The position numbers and the translations under genes are program-made. DNA of 23,488 nucleotides from the IMG/VR virus record IMGVR_UViG_3300032665_000190, positions 1-23,488 of that record; one strand, 5' to 3'. A model generated the notes under the pieces. It saw only the letters and a list, made by a program, of their open reading frames with translations. It did no database searches and was not told the origin of the DNA. This document shows positions 14,049 through 22,201 of the stretch, one piece after another; positions within the stretch are counted from its first letter, which is position 1, and the number at the start of each line of letters is the position of its first letter. Source of the DNA: a virus.

Positions 14049-16472
14049 TTAGTTGGCAATCTTGCCCAACATTTCATTTTTCAAACGGTTCATTGTTTTC
14101 TTTGCCAATTCCCTAGCATTCTTCAATGGTTTTGCTTCTGCTGTAACGAATGGATGGTCACCAACACCAGAACCTGCTTCAGGTCCTTTGAAAGCCTCAT
14201 CAGTTTTCTTTAGAGCATCTTTCTTGACCATCTTTTTAACTAATGCTTTATCTTCTGCTTCATCATCGTGTTCAGTTTCTTCACCAACAGTCAAAGCAAC
14301 TTTATATGATTTAGATTTGTTATGGTAATCAGCAGGCACTTTCATACGACCACGTAGACCGTCAACAGTCTTAGTGTTCATATCAGTTTCACCGTCAACT
14401 CTAACGTGCTTGTCAGCTTCTTTATCTACTGCTTCTTTTTTCACTTTCTCATCATCTTTATGTTCCATATCTTTCTTAGACCAATTCTTAGTATAGACTG
14501 TACCAGTAGATGTTTTCTTAGGAGTGTGTGACTTTGGTGCAAAGATACTTGGCTTCTTATCAGTCTTGTAATCTGTAAATGCGTTTTCGTCCAACTCTAC
14601 TTCTTCTTTTTTAACTTTTGTATCTTGTAGGTGCTCGGCGTGGGCCTGTCTCAGGTCAGCAATTGCATCTTCTGCACTTCTGGAACCAGCAGTCATATCA
14701 CCAGTAGCATCGTGATGCATACCATATCGTGTGCCAGTTCTGTGTGAATATGAACTAATTAAACCAATCTTTTTACCTTTGTGGTGAACATCTTGGTTAT
14801 GGCCGCCTTCTTTATTTTTTACTTTTTTACCGAGAGTAATATGTGTCATTGTACCTTCATCTAATTCAACTTCTTCTTCTTCATTCATGCCATATTCAAA
14901 TTCTTCAAATTTTCCACCTTTTGCTTTTAATTTACTATGAGCTTTTTGTAAGTGGGCTACTTTCTTTTGTTTTTCCGCTGGACTCATTGTAGCTGCATTT
15001 TGTTTGAATTTACTGACACCTTTATGGAGATAAGAATTCAAAGCATGAGTAGACAATTCATCCAATTGCTCTTCATCTAATTCAACTTCTTCATTCTTTG
15101 GTTTCTCACCAGTTTGTGGAACACCAACTTTCTTTTGTAGGTCTTTACGCATACCTTTATCGTCCGGATGACCAACTTTAGATAGAATCTTCTTAGCCAC
15201 ATCTTTTAGGCTTTCCGTTACTTCCATTTCTTCTGGTAGATTTGGTTTAGTGTGTTTGCCTAATGATGATTTAATGGCACTCTTTAAACGACTTGGTTGA
15301 GAATCTCTTTCACCTTGAGAGAACTTATTTTTACTGTCTGGTCTATTTCCTGATGGAATATTTCTCAAATCGGTTTGACCTTCTCTTGGTTTCTTGTTGA
15401 CAATATTTGTACCAATACGACTACGCAATTCGTCTTTCTCATCCAATGTAACTTCTTCTAATGTTGTGCCTGTAACTTCTACAGAGTCACCCATATAGCG
15501 TCCTTTTCCGTAATCGTTTGCGGCACCGCTTTGTATTTTTTCTCCTGCTCTTTTTAAGGCTTCTGCATTTTTTGGATCTTTACGATATGCTTCTGCTTTT
15601 TTCATAGCATTTTCATGTGTTTTACTACTTAATTTTTCAAGTTTTTTATGTTCATCATGGTCGCCTCTTGCTAATGCTTGTTGTGCGTGATGATAGTGTA
15701 CACGAGATTGGTGTATCATGTCTGATGCTTCTTTTCCAAAATACTCGCTGTGCTTTTCTGGTTTTGCTGGTGCCGGTGTTTTTAAGATTTTTTCATTGCG
15801 GTCTTTCAATGCTTTGGCATTCATTGCTTCACGTTCTTTTATTTTATCATCTATTGATTTTGTTTCTTCGGACATTGCTTTACTCAACATCTTTGTACCT
15901 TTGTCGGCTTTGTTGAAGTCTTTAGCAACAGATTGTGGAATACCAACTTTCTTTGCAAACTTTGGATTGTGTGCAGCTGCAGCCATTGTACGTGCTTGCT
16001 TTTCGGATGTGCTCTTTTCCAAAAGACGTTCTTTGAAAGACTTACCTTCTTTGTGCATTTCTTTCTCGTGTTTACCAACTTCTTTATCAGCAATCTTCTT
16101 CGCTTTCATTGGAGTTACACAATTGCCTTCTTCATCCAATTCTGTTTCTTCCGCACTCATAGCAATTGCTGGCTTACCTAGAGCTGCTTTTTTATCATCT
16201 TTCTTTTTAAGAATTTGACCTTTAAGTGTTTCTGGAGTAATATTAGGTTCTTCTTCAATCATTACGATTTGTTTCTTTCCTACTGGTCTCTCGTAACCTG
16301 ATACCAATAAATCTTTTACTGGTTTCATTTTACCTGTATGTGGATCAATATTGAAATCATAGATTTCTTCACTTAACATAGCTGGTTTTTTATTTTCTAC
16401 GACCGGTTCTTCACCGATGACTGAATTAACAGCATCAATCATAGATTTAGATATTTTTGATTTTCCGAACAT
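14049..16472 (-). CDS. 807-aa modular head protein with repeated LDE protease-like sites
   Basis: This very charged protein (Lys, Glu and Asp dominate) begins MFGKSKISKSMIDAVNSVIG and then EE, so an IGE site lies at 19-21. Acidic motifs of the form EExxLDE recur at about 110-114, 340-345, 461-467 (with a second LDE at 470-472), 531-539 and 623-629. Each separates lower-complexity or small globular segments. One segment (about 541-615, DVHHKGKKIGLIS to EDAIADLRQAH) is a mini-domain shared with the 79-aa protein. Another (470-515) is shared with the 514-aa protein. (I/L)xE is the specificity of T4 prohead protease gp21. I infer a head-core or internal protein processed into several pieces. The start overlaps the upstream stop as TAATG. 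Confidence 0.75.
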   Translation of the reverse strand: MFGKSKISKSMIDAVNSVIGEEPVVENKKPAMLSEEIYDFNIDPHTGKMKPVKDLLVSGYERPVGKKQIVMIEEEPNITPETLKGQILKKKDDKKAALGKPAIAMSAEETELDEEGNCVTPMKAKKIADKEVGKHEKEMHKEGKSFKERLLEKSTSEKQARTMAAAAHNPKFAKKVGIPQSVAKDFNKADKGTKMLSKAMSEETKSIDDKIKEREAMNAKALKDRNEKILKTPAPAKPEKHSEYFGKEASDMIHQSRVHYHHAQQALARGDHDEHKKLEKLSSKTHENAMKKAEAYRKDPKNAEALKRAGEKIQSGAANDYGKGRYMGDSVEVTGTTLEEVTLDEKDELRSRIGTNIVNKKPREGQTDLRNIPSGNRPDSKNKFSQGERDSQPSRLKSAIKSSLGKHTKPNLPEEMEVTESLKDVAKKILSKVGHPDDKGMRKDLQKKVGVPQTGEKPKNEEVELDEEQLDELSTHALNSYLHKGVSKFKQNAATMSPAEKQKKVAHLQKAHSKLKAKGGKFEEFEYGMNEEEEVELDEGTMTHITLGKKVKNKEGGHNQDVHHKGKKIGLISSYSHRTGTRYGMHHDATGDMTAGSRSAEDAIADLRQAHAEHLQDTKVKKEEVELDENAFTDYKTDKKPSIFAPKSHTPKKTSTGTVYTKNWSKKDMEHKDDEKVKKEAVDKEADKHVRVDGETDMNTKTVDGLRGRMKVPADYHNKSKSYKVALTVGEETEHDDEAEDKALVKKMVKKDALKKTDEAFKGPEAGSGVGDHPFVTAEAKPLKNARELAKKTMNRLKNEMLGKIAN

Positions 16473-18301
16473 TATTTTGCTCCCTTTTTCTTATTAATTT
16501 TTATTCCGGCTAATTGCATTTTGTATTTTTTATCGCCATAAGTAGACATAGTTTCTTTATTATCTACATTACCTGCTACACCACCTAGACCTGGATCACC
16601 TAAACCCGGATCATCTATTGCCTCTTTTGTAACTTGCTTTCTAAAAGCACTAAATCTTTTTGTTTCACCTAGGCCCATTTGTAAACCTGAGCGGTCGCTA
16701 ACTGTTGGACCTGGCCCATTACCCATCGTATTTCTTCCACCATGTGACGGATTACCAGAAGTTTTTCTTCTGCCGTTCTTATCTATGTTGTTGTCTTTGG
16801 AGAAGTTCGAGGTTTTTTGTTCTGGACTGATTTTGAGCGTGGGCTGCGCTTCTTCTTGAGCTGCGTAGGCTCCTGATCCTGCTCCACCTGCGATGGAGTA
16901 ACCGTTGGGGTTTTTCCTCGGGAACGTGTCGCCTTTGATGGAGTCGGTTTGACCGAATCTGAGACCACCTCTTCGGTTGTCTGGGGTGGCATCGGCTGGT
17001 CCAGCGGTTTTGAAGGTGGGGTTGTATCTACCGTAGGTTTTAGCTTGAATAGATTTGCTATCTTTCTTAACATCATTCTTCTCTTTAAAAAGGTATTTGA
17101 ACGTTTCATTTATATTTAACTTATTGTGGTTTTCTAACCAGGAGAAAGCAATATCATTATATTCCTTATCATCTAAGAAATCATTGATATTATGATAAGT
17201 TTCGGTAATCTGTTGTTCTATTTCTCTATATGTAGGACTATTATCGAAACTTAAAATATTTCTAAATTGCTCTTGGAAGGCTTTATGAATCTTTTGTGAT
17301 TCTTCCCACTTATTCAAACGAATAGATTCAGAAATCATTCTATTCAACTTCTCATTTCTCTCTTTAGATACTTCATTAGTGGTATTAACAAACACCATCA
17401 TTGTTTCGTATCCTAGTTCTTCCAATTCTTCCTTGATAGTCATAATACGGTCATGGTCATCGGCAGGACCGTTGATAATCAATGGTGAACGGTTACGAAT
17501 TGCTTCTCTACGTAAGTCACCAGTTCTTTCAGACAATCTAACTTTATCTTGTAAGTAATCAAATGCTTGTGTAGTGTTTAACTCTACTGCTCTTGCTTCA
17601 GCAATTGCTTCACGGATAATGATATCTTTACCGGAACCAGGACCACCAGTCACAAAGATTGCTCTGAATTGACCACGGTCAATTTGTTCATGTAGACCCA
17701 TACCTTTACGTGTATCTTTCATCAATTCTTTTACATGAGCGTCCGATACATGGTGTGGAACACCTTTTCTAAACTCGTGGAAGTCTTTATTCTTTGCGTG
17801 TTCTCTCATCTTAGTACCAGACATACCTTCTTCACCTTCGGCATCTGGATCACGGTGACCAGCGGAGACAACACTAATTTTTTTAAAATTATAATGACCG
17901 TGACGACCTTTTACACCATTATATTTGTGTAGTAAGTCGTACATCTCTTTGACACGGTCAGATCCAGCAACTACTGTTAAGTGGTCATGGCCTGCAGCGT
18001 GTAATCTGGCAGCATGATGTAGAATTGTTGGTGTCTCTTTAGAAGATGCCTCAAAGTGTGTACCTGGTGAATATCTTTTTAAGTGTTTAACTTTCTGTTC
18101 AGCAGACAATGGATTCTTTTTAGAATCTTGCGAATGTGAAAGTACAACCGTATGTTTAGCCTTTTGCTTATTAGCAACTTCTCTAACCTTGTCAATCAAC
18201 TTAAGATGACCGGTAGTAGGCGGATTCATACGACCGAAAGCCATAACAACTGGCTTTTTACCTTCGTCTTCTTCCTTTAAAACTTGTAGAAATGATTTCA
18301 T
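16472..18301 (-). CDS. Nucleotidyltransferase-P-loop kinase fusion with capsid-targeting-like leader
   Basis: The protein has 609 residues from ATG 18301 (MKSFLQVLKEEDEG), one base after the upstream stop; an upstream in-frame start at 18361 is unlikely. The leader carries an LKE site at 8-10. Domain 1 (about 17-200) is a cytidylyl/adenylyltransferase of the HxGH superfamily: AFGRMNPPTTGH at 21-32, GSDR at 113-116, and MSGTKMRE at 160-167 in place of ISSTxxR. Domain 2 (about 212-370) has a Walker A GGPGSGKD at 219-226 and resembles zeta-toxin or polynucleotide-kinase-like P-loop kinases. The last 200 residues are Gly/Asn/Lys-rich and probably disordered. The substrate is unknown; NAD metabolism or nucleotide-end modification are possible. 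Codon use shifts to C-ending codons around 16800-17040. Confidence 0.85.
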   Translation of the reverse strand: MKSFLQVLKEEDEGKKPVVMAFGRMNPPTTGHLKLIDKVREVANKQKAKHTVVLSHSQDSKKNPLSAEQKVKHLKRYSPGTHFEASSKETPTILHHAARLHAAGHDHLTVVAGSDRVKEMYDLLHKYNGVKGRHGHYNFKKISVVSAGHRDPDAEGEEGMSGTKMREHAKNKDFHEFRKGVPHHVSDAHVKELMKDTRKGMGLHEQIDRGQFRAIFVTGGPGSGKDIIIREAIAEARAVELNTTQAFDYLQDKVRLSERTGDLRREAIRNRSPLIINGPADDHDRIMTIKEELEELGYETMMVFVNTTNEVSKERNEKLNRMISESIRLNKWEESQKIHKAFQEQFRNILSFDNSPTYREIEQQITETYHNINDFLDDKEYNDIAFSWLENHNKLNINETFKYLFKEKNDVKKDSKSIQAKTYGRYNPTFKTAGPADATPDNRRGGLRFGQTDSIKGDTFPRKNPNGYSIAGGAGSGAYAAQEEAQPTLKISPEQKTSNFSKDNNIDKNGRRKTSGNPSHGGRNTMGNGPGPTVSDRSGLQMGLGETKRFSAFRKQVTKEAIDDPGLGDPGLGGVAGNVDNKETMSTYGDKKYKMQLAGIKINKKKGAK

Positions 18302-18302
18302 G

Positions 18303-19502
18303 TTAATCGTGTACCATGTGTTCCGATTTATCTGTATAATGTACGTCTTTATGGTCTTCACTAGGTAAAACTACTGAACCTCTTGGAGAATGATTTGCTG
18401 GTCTTCCTCCTGCGTGTACAGAAATTCTAGCTACTGCCATTTTCTTACCAGTTTTCTTATGTGTACCATGTACTGTAACTGAACCACCACTTGTGTGTGG
18501 GTCTACGTGTAAACCATGGAAATGATCCAAATATTCGTCTACGTGTTTATGTAGGTCATATGTGTGGTGAGATTCATGTTCACCTGTCTTGGCATTTGTT
18601 TTTTGTCTCGATACAATATGCTTCAAATGTGTTTTTGGTGCTACTTCATGTTTAATAGTATCACGTAATTCATCGTGAGATTTTTTAGCAAGACCTTGTC
18701 TCAAACCATGTGCTACATTAGCATTCATTCTTTCAGAAGAATGTTTAATTTCTGCAGCTTTAGATTGGTCTTCTTTACTATTAGAATCTCTTAATTCTTT
18801 ATACTTTTTATGTGAATCACCTTTACCTGCAGGTAGATTTGCTTTAACAACTTTCTCATGTTCAGCTGTATGTTTAGACAAATCGTGTCCAGCCATAGTA
18901 CTCAAAGACTTAACGCCTGGATTAGAATAGTTTACATTTCCACTTCCTGTCTTAACAGAAATGGCAACTTTCTTTTCACTACGTGATTTTGCTGCGGCTT
19001 CAATTAAAACATTTAAGATTTCTTCATTTAATCTTTTGTGTGATTTACTTGTGGTAAGAATCAAGTCAGCGCTATTATTTGGATCGTGGTGACCAGTCTC
19101 ACTTTCATGGTCACTAGGTTGTGATGTCCATACAGTTCTTGTAACATCACCATGACCATATTTCTTCAAATGAGCTTTGATATGTTTGGCGGCATCAGCA
19201 GCAAGTTTTTGTGATTTCTTGTGTGCTACGGATTTTTGATAGTTTTCACCGTGCATTTTAGTAGCATGAATGTGATGCATCTCAGCTGGAGTTTTACCTT
19301 CAGCACGATAACTCGACATATGCTTGCCACCATTAAGGTGTTGGCCAACTTCCAATTCTCTTAGTTTACCTTTAGAATCGGCTGAAGCACCTGCACCACC
19401 AGCTTCAGCCAAATATTCTTCGTCTAATATCTGTTCTACGATAGTTTTCTTTTTGATTAAGCCGGCATTTTCTAGCCATATTTGTGTTTGTTTTGATATC
19501 AT
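18303..19502 (-). CDS. His/Lys-rich protein, possible PD-(D/E)XK-like nuclease
   Basis: The protein has 399 residues, strikingly rich in histidine and lysine. The N-terminus contains ILDE (25-28) and LAEAGGAG (31-38), both (I/L)xE sites before a small-residue stretch, so an N-terminal propeptide of about 33 residues may be removed. Residues 143-200 show NSADLILTTS, KKVAISVKTGSGNV and NYSNPGVKSL. This is reminiscent of a nuclease core with an Asp on one strand and xVK on the next, but the usual Glu before the Lys is Ser here. The call is tentative. The start overlaps the ligase stop as ATGA. It is sandwiched between a ligase and a nucleotidyltransferase/kinase, which favours a nucleic-acid role. 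Confidence 0.6.
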   Translation of the reverse strand: MISKQTQIWLENAGLIKKKTIVEQILDEEYLAEAGGAGASADSKGKLRELEVGQHLNGGKHMSSYRAEGKTPAEMHHIHATKMHGENYQKSVAHKKSQKLAADAAKHIKAHLKKYGHGDVTRTVWTSQPSDHESETGHHDPNNSADLILTTSKSHKRLNEEILNVLIEAAAKSRSEKKVAISVKTGSGNVNYSNPGVKSLSTMAGHDLSKHTAEHEKVVKANLPAGKGDSHKKYKELRDSNSKEDQSKAAEIKHSSERMNANVAHGLRQGLAKKSHDELRDTIKHEVAPKTHLKHIVSRQKTNAKTGEHESHHTYDLHKHVDEYLDHFHGLHVDPHTSGGSVTVHGTHKKTGKKMAVARISVHAGGRPANHSPRGSVVLPSEDHKDVHYTDKSEHMVHD

Positions 19503-20677
19503 TTTCTTGCCTTTAACAAATTTGCTTTTGCGAATTCTTTACGGTTAACTAACTTATCTGGTGTTCCTTCGTGGTTAACAACGTAACCTTCAGGATCAGT
19601 AGGTTTACCATTTATATGATGTTCTAGTCCACCAGGATGCTGATTCAAAGTATTTACTAATACATCTTTAGCTTTTTGAATATGTTGGTGCATATCTAAA
19701 GCTGATTTATAATGTTTCTTATTTGCATCAATATGATCCATGTGAATCTTTAATTCTGATGCTTTTTTACCTCTGGCAGCAGGTGTCTTTAACTTTTCTG
19801 TTGCTTTCTTATACTTATCAGCAATATGTTTCTTTAGACCTTCGGGTGTAGGTTTCTCATCTGTACGAACGGTATGATTTATATATGTGGCTAAGTGTCC
19901 GCCATCACCACCGTGCATTTCGATAGCTTTATACATCTCTTTTCCACCAGCTTTGTGTATCTTTTCAGCCGCATCCATGTGTTTCTGAAATTCTTTCTGG
20001 TCTGGTTCAGAATAATGAACGTGTTTTGTGTTCATTTCTGCTGATTTGTGCCATACATCTGGATGATGGCCAAAGTTATGATGGTCTGGATGTGGATCCG
20101 CCTTCATATTATCTAATGTGTCACCATGATATTGTTGGTGAACCACTACTCCCAACTTGGCTTTTTTAACTTTTTCAGCCTCATCACCTTTGGCAGTATA
20201 TGAGATTGTGTTAGGAGTAAACTGTGCCTTTCCGCCTGGTTTATTCTTCACATCACCATGAGAGAACATTACATCACCTTGGTATACACCATGTTTTGGT
20301 GCAACTTTCTTAAGGTGTGTTAATGATGATTGTAATTTATCTACTAGACCAGGAGCGTGTCCATGGTTCTTTTGAATATCTGCGGAAGTATAGTTAATCT
20401 TCGGATTCTTGTTGAAAGCAGACTTAGAAGCGACAAAGAACTTACCAGTTTCTGGATGATGACCAAACACCAAAGATGGTGAACCGTCATACTTCATTGT
20501 TAGGTCTGAACTGTTACCGCCAGATTTGATGTGATTATGTGCTTTGTTCAGTACGGCTTTGGCACGGTCAAAACCTTTAGCGCCTGACATTAATGGTCGG
20601 TCTTCAGGATGAGTGATGTGCTTTAACTTGCCATCTCCCTCATCTTCTTCTTTAAGAAATTGTAAAAATGCACCCAT
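19499..20677 (-). CDS. Nucleic-acid ligase-like nucleotidyltransferase (DUF6267 type) with capsid-targeting-like leader
   Basis: The protein has 392 residues. It starts MGAFLQFLKEEDEG, with an LKE site at 8-10, the same leader form as the nucleotidyltransferase/kinase. The catalytic signature of the covalent nucleotidyltransferase (ligase/capping) superfamily is clear: motif I KYDG with K62, GVYQGDVMF (130-138) as motif III, EGYVV (363-367) as motif IV and KLVNRKEF (375-382) as motif V. The segment between motifs III and IV is His-rich. I recall related phage proteins being grouped as DUF6267. It would join nicked or broken DNA or RNA, using ATP. It is the first gene after the late promoter at 20723, so it is expressed at the time of head assembly. 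Confidence 0.82.
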   Translation of the reverse strand: MGAFLQFLKEEDEGDGKLKHITHPEDRPLMSGAKGFDRAKAVLNKAHNHIKSGGNSSDLTMKYDGSPSLVFGHHPETGKFFVASKSAFNKNPKINYTSADIQKNHGHAPGLVDKLQSSLTHLKKVAPKHGVYQGDVMFSHGDVKNKPGGKAQFTPNTISYTAKGDEAEKVKKAKLGVVVHQQYHGDTLDNMKADPHPDHHNFGHHPDVWHKSAEMNTKHVHYSEPDQKEFQKHMDAAEKIHKAGGKEMYKAIEMHGGDGGHLATYINHTVRTDEKPTPEGLKKHIADKYKKATEKLKTPAARGKKASELKIHMDHIDANKKHYKSALDMHQHIQKAKDVLVNTLNQHPGGLEHHINGKPTDPEGYVVNHEGTPDKLVNRKEFAKANLLKARK

Positions 20678-20722
20678 TGATTTTTAGCCTTAGAATTGCA
20701 ACACACTTTGGTTGCCGTGATA

Positions 20723-20730
20723 TATTTATA
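20723..20730 (-). promoter_or_regulatory. T4-type late promoter for the head-interior operon
   Basis: The minus strand reads TATAAATA exactly, followed by TATCACGG. It lies in the only sizable intergenic gap (112 bases between the glycosyltransferase-like stop and the ligase ATG at 20677) and gives a leader of about 40 bases. It probably drives the ligase, nuclease-like, nucleotidyltransferase/kinase, 807-aa and 514-aa genes as one late transcript. No convincing terminator is visible in the rest of the gap. Confidence 0.78.
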
Positions 20731-20789
20731 CAACTTTTGCCGTCTGGCGCTCAAACTTTTAAATTATCGTATTAGATATATAGAGACTT

Positions 20790-21485
20790 TTAGATATAAG
20801 TCAGACCCGGCCGGTCAAACATACAGTCAGGTTTAGCGAGGTCGTGTCTAAGTTCGAGATATAAAGGCTTTTTCAAAGCTTCCACAATAACAGAAGGTAG
20901 ACTTTGGTTCATTACCGAAAACTCAGCACCGTTAATTATTTGTGCCATTTGTAAAGCATCCATAACTCCAAGACAAGATATTCTTTCGTTATTAAAGACC
21001 TTCATAAATGATTGCCACTCCTCAACCAGTCCGATAAAGGAACATTTTGGCCAAACATCCTTAAGTAATTCATCATAAGTTGGATTATATAAAGGTCTAC
21101 TATTATGTAAACCACGTTCTACTCTATTAACAATAATATTACCCGGAAATAAAGTACCAGGATCTTCTAACCAAGGTTCTGTCTGAAAGTTCTCAGGTAC
21201 AGGTTTGCCAAAAACAACAAAGTAACATTCCGCCAAAGACCTTTGGTGGGAACTATTCATAATCTCACGGAATCGGTCCAGGTCGTAATCAATTTGTTGA
21301 TTTGACCATACTTCTACTCCAGTAATGTAGGATTGAGCCAACAGCAGAGGTTTTAAGAAATCAAAGCCTTTTTGGTCAAGATATTCACCTAATTGTAGAT
21401 AAAGTTTGCCGCCACCCATGGCTTTGACAAAACACAAAGACCAGGCAATATCACCTAGTTTACCACGATGTTTGAATGTACTCAT
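20790..21485 (-). CDS. Glycosyltransferase-9/heptosyltransferase-like protein
   Basis: The protein has 231 residues. The N-terminal HRGKLGDIAWSLCFVKAMGG followed by KLYLQLG resembles the first Rossmann strand and Gly-rich turn of GT-B fold heptosyltransferases. The C-terminal LQMAQIINGAEFSVMNQSLPSVIVEALKKP resembles their donor-binding half, where a helix follows a short Gly/Asn turn. It is small for an entire GT-B enzyme (usually 320 or more), so it may be degenerate, or bind sugar nucleotide or a glycan without catalysis. It overlaps the upstream gene as ATGA and is the third of three related genes. It may modify virion or host glycans; the substrate is unknown. Confidence 0.68.
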   Translation of the reverse strand: MSTFKHRGKLGDIAWSLCFVKAMGGGKLYLQLGEYLDQKGFDFLKPLLLAQSYITGVEVWSNQQIDYDLDRFREIMNSSHQRSLAECYFVVFGKPVPENFQTEPWLEDPGTLFPGNIIVNRVERGLHNSRPLYNPTYDELLKDVWPKCSFIGLVEEWQSFMKVFNNERISCLGVMDALQMAQIINGAEFSVMNQSLPSVIVEALKKPLYLELRHDLAKPDCMFDRPGLTYI

Positions 21486-22201
21486 ACGTCTATTTTAGTC
21501 CAAGGACCTTCAAAGTTTAACCAATAACTGTTTATTTGACCTTTACCTCTAAGTGAATAGAATGGTAGAGTATGTACTAGACCTCTACTTGATGACCAAT
21601 ATACTAAATTTGGCGGAGACCTGTCCAAAGCCCATGCAAAATGGGATGTACCAGTATCACCACCAACATATGTGTCAGCAGTAAGAATGTGGTCTATGTT
21701 TGTCATAAAGTCGGTAGAAATCTCCCAACCATTGACACTTATTTTAATATTGGGTGTTATACAAATGATTTTACGGTAATCTTTGTATTTTTCGCCACCA
21801 TATTCATTAACAATCTGTTGGAAGACTTCTTGTGGCCAATTGCGCCAAGCATTATATGGAGCATCTAATACTGGAAAGATAACAACTTTCTTTTCTACCG
21901 ATCTATAATTCACTATCTTTACCAAATCACCAGAAATGTCTCTAAAGTCCCAAACGTTACAATGTTTCCAATCTAAAAACTTATCACCAGGTGTGAGTGA
22001 GAACCAATCAGTATTCTCTGTCAACCAAAAAAAGAATTGCTGTACATAACTAGCTGGACTTAATGTATCTGGCTTCATATAGAATTTTAATTCAGGATTT
22101 TTATCTCTGATTCTTAAATATTCCAATACATTACCAACAGCGACCAAGTCACCATTTCTTAGTGTGTCTCCAAATAAACCTTTAACAATATTAAGTATCA
22201 T
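21482..22201 (-). CDS. Glycosyltransferase-like protein (GT-B, heptosyltransferase-like)
   Basis: The protein has 239 residues. Features of the GT9 heptosyltransferase group are visible: GDTLRNGDLVAVGNVLEYLR near the N-terminus (a GD-x-L type turn), IFPVLDAPYNAWRNWP at the start of the second domain, and the donor-site motif YVGGDTGTSHFAWAL (about 182-196), which matches the vGgDtGxsHlAaAl pattern of these enzymes well. This is the best preserved member of the local cluster. It overlaps both neighbours by ATGA, so all three are translated together. It may transfer a sugar onto a glycan of the virion or of the host LPS; donor and acceptor cannot be read. Confidence 0.78.
   Translation of the reverse strand: MILNIVKGLFGDTLRNGDLVAVGNVLEYLRIRDKNPELKFYMKPDTLSPASYVQQFFFWLTENTDWFSLTPGDKFLDWKHCNVWDFRDISGDLVKIVNYRSVEKKVVIFPVLDAPYNAWRNWPQEVFQQIVNEYGGEKYKDYRKIICITPNIKISVNGWEISTDFMTNIDHILTADTYVGGDTGTSHFAWALDRSPPNLVYWSSSRGLVHTLPFYSLRGKGQINSYWLNFEGPWTKIDV

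Noticed and set aside
15617-16218. Long plus-strand frames (99 and 166 codons) opposite the 807-aa gene
   Set aside because: Low-complexity Lys/Glu coding sequence leaves the complement open by chance. The products are Phe/Leu/Ser-rich without domains, and no other gene in the window is on the plus strand.
20731-20789. Possible terminator (GCC-AGAC-GGC followed by AAAAG) after the last glycosyltransferase-like gene
   Set aside because: The stem is only three base pairs and no U-run follows on the transcribed strand.
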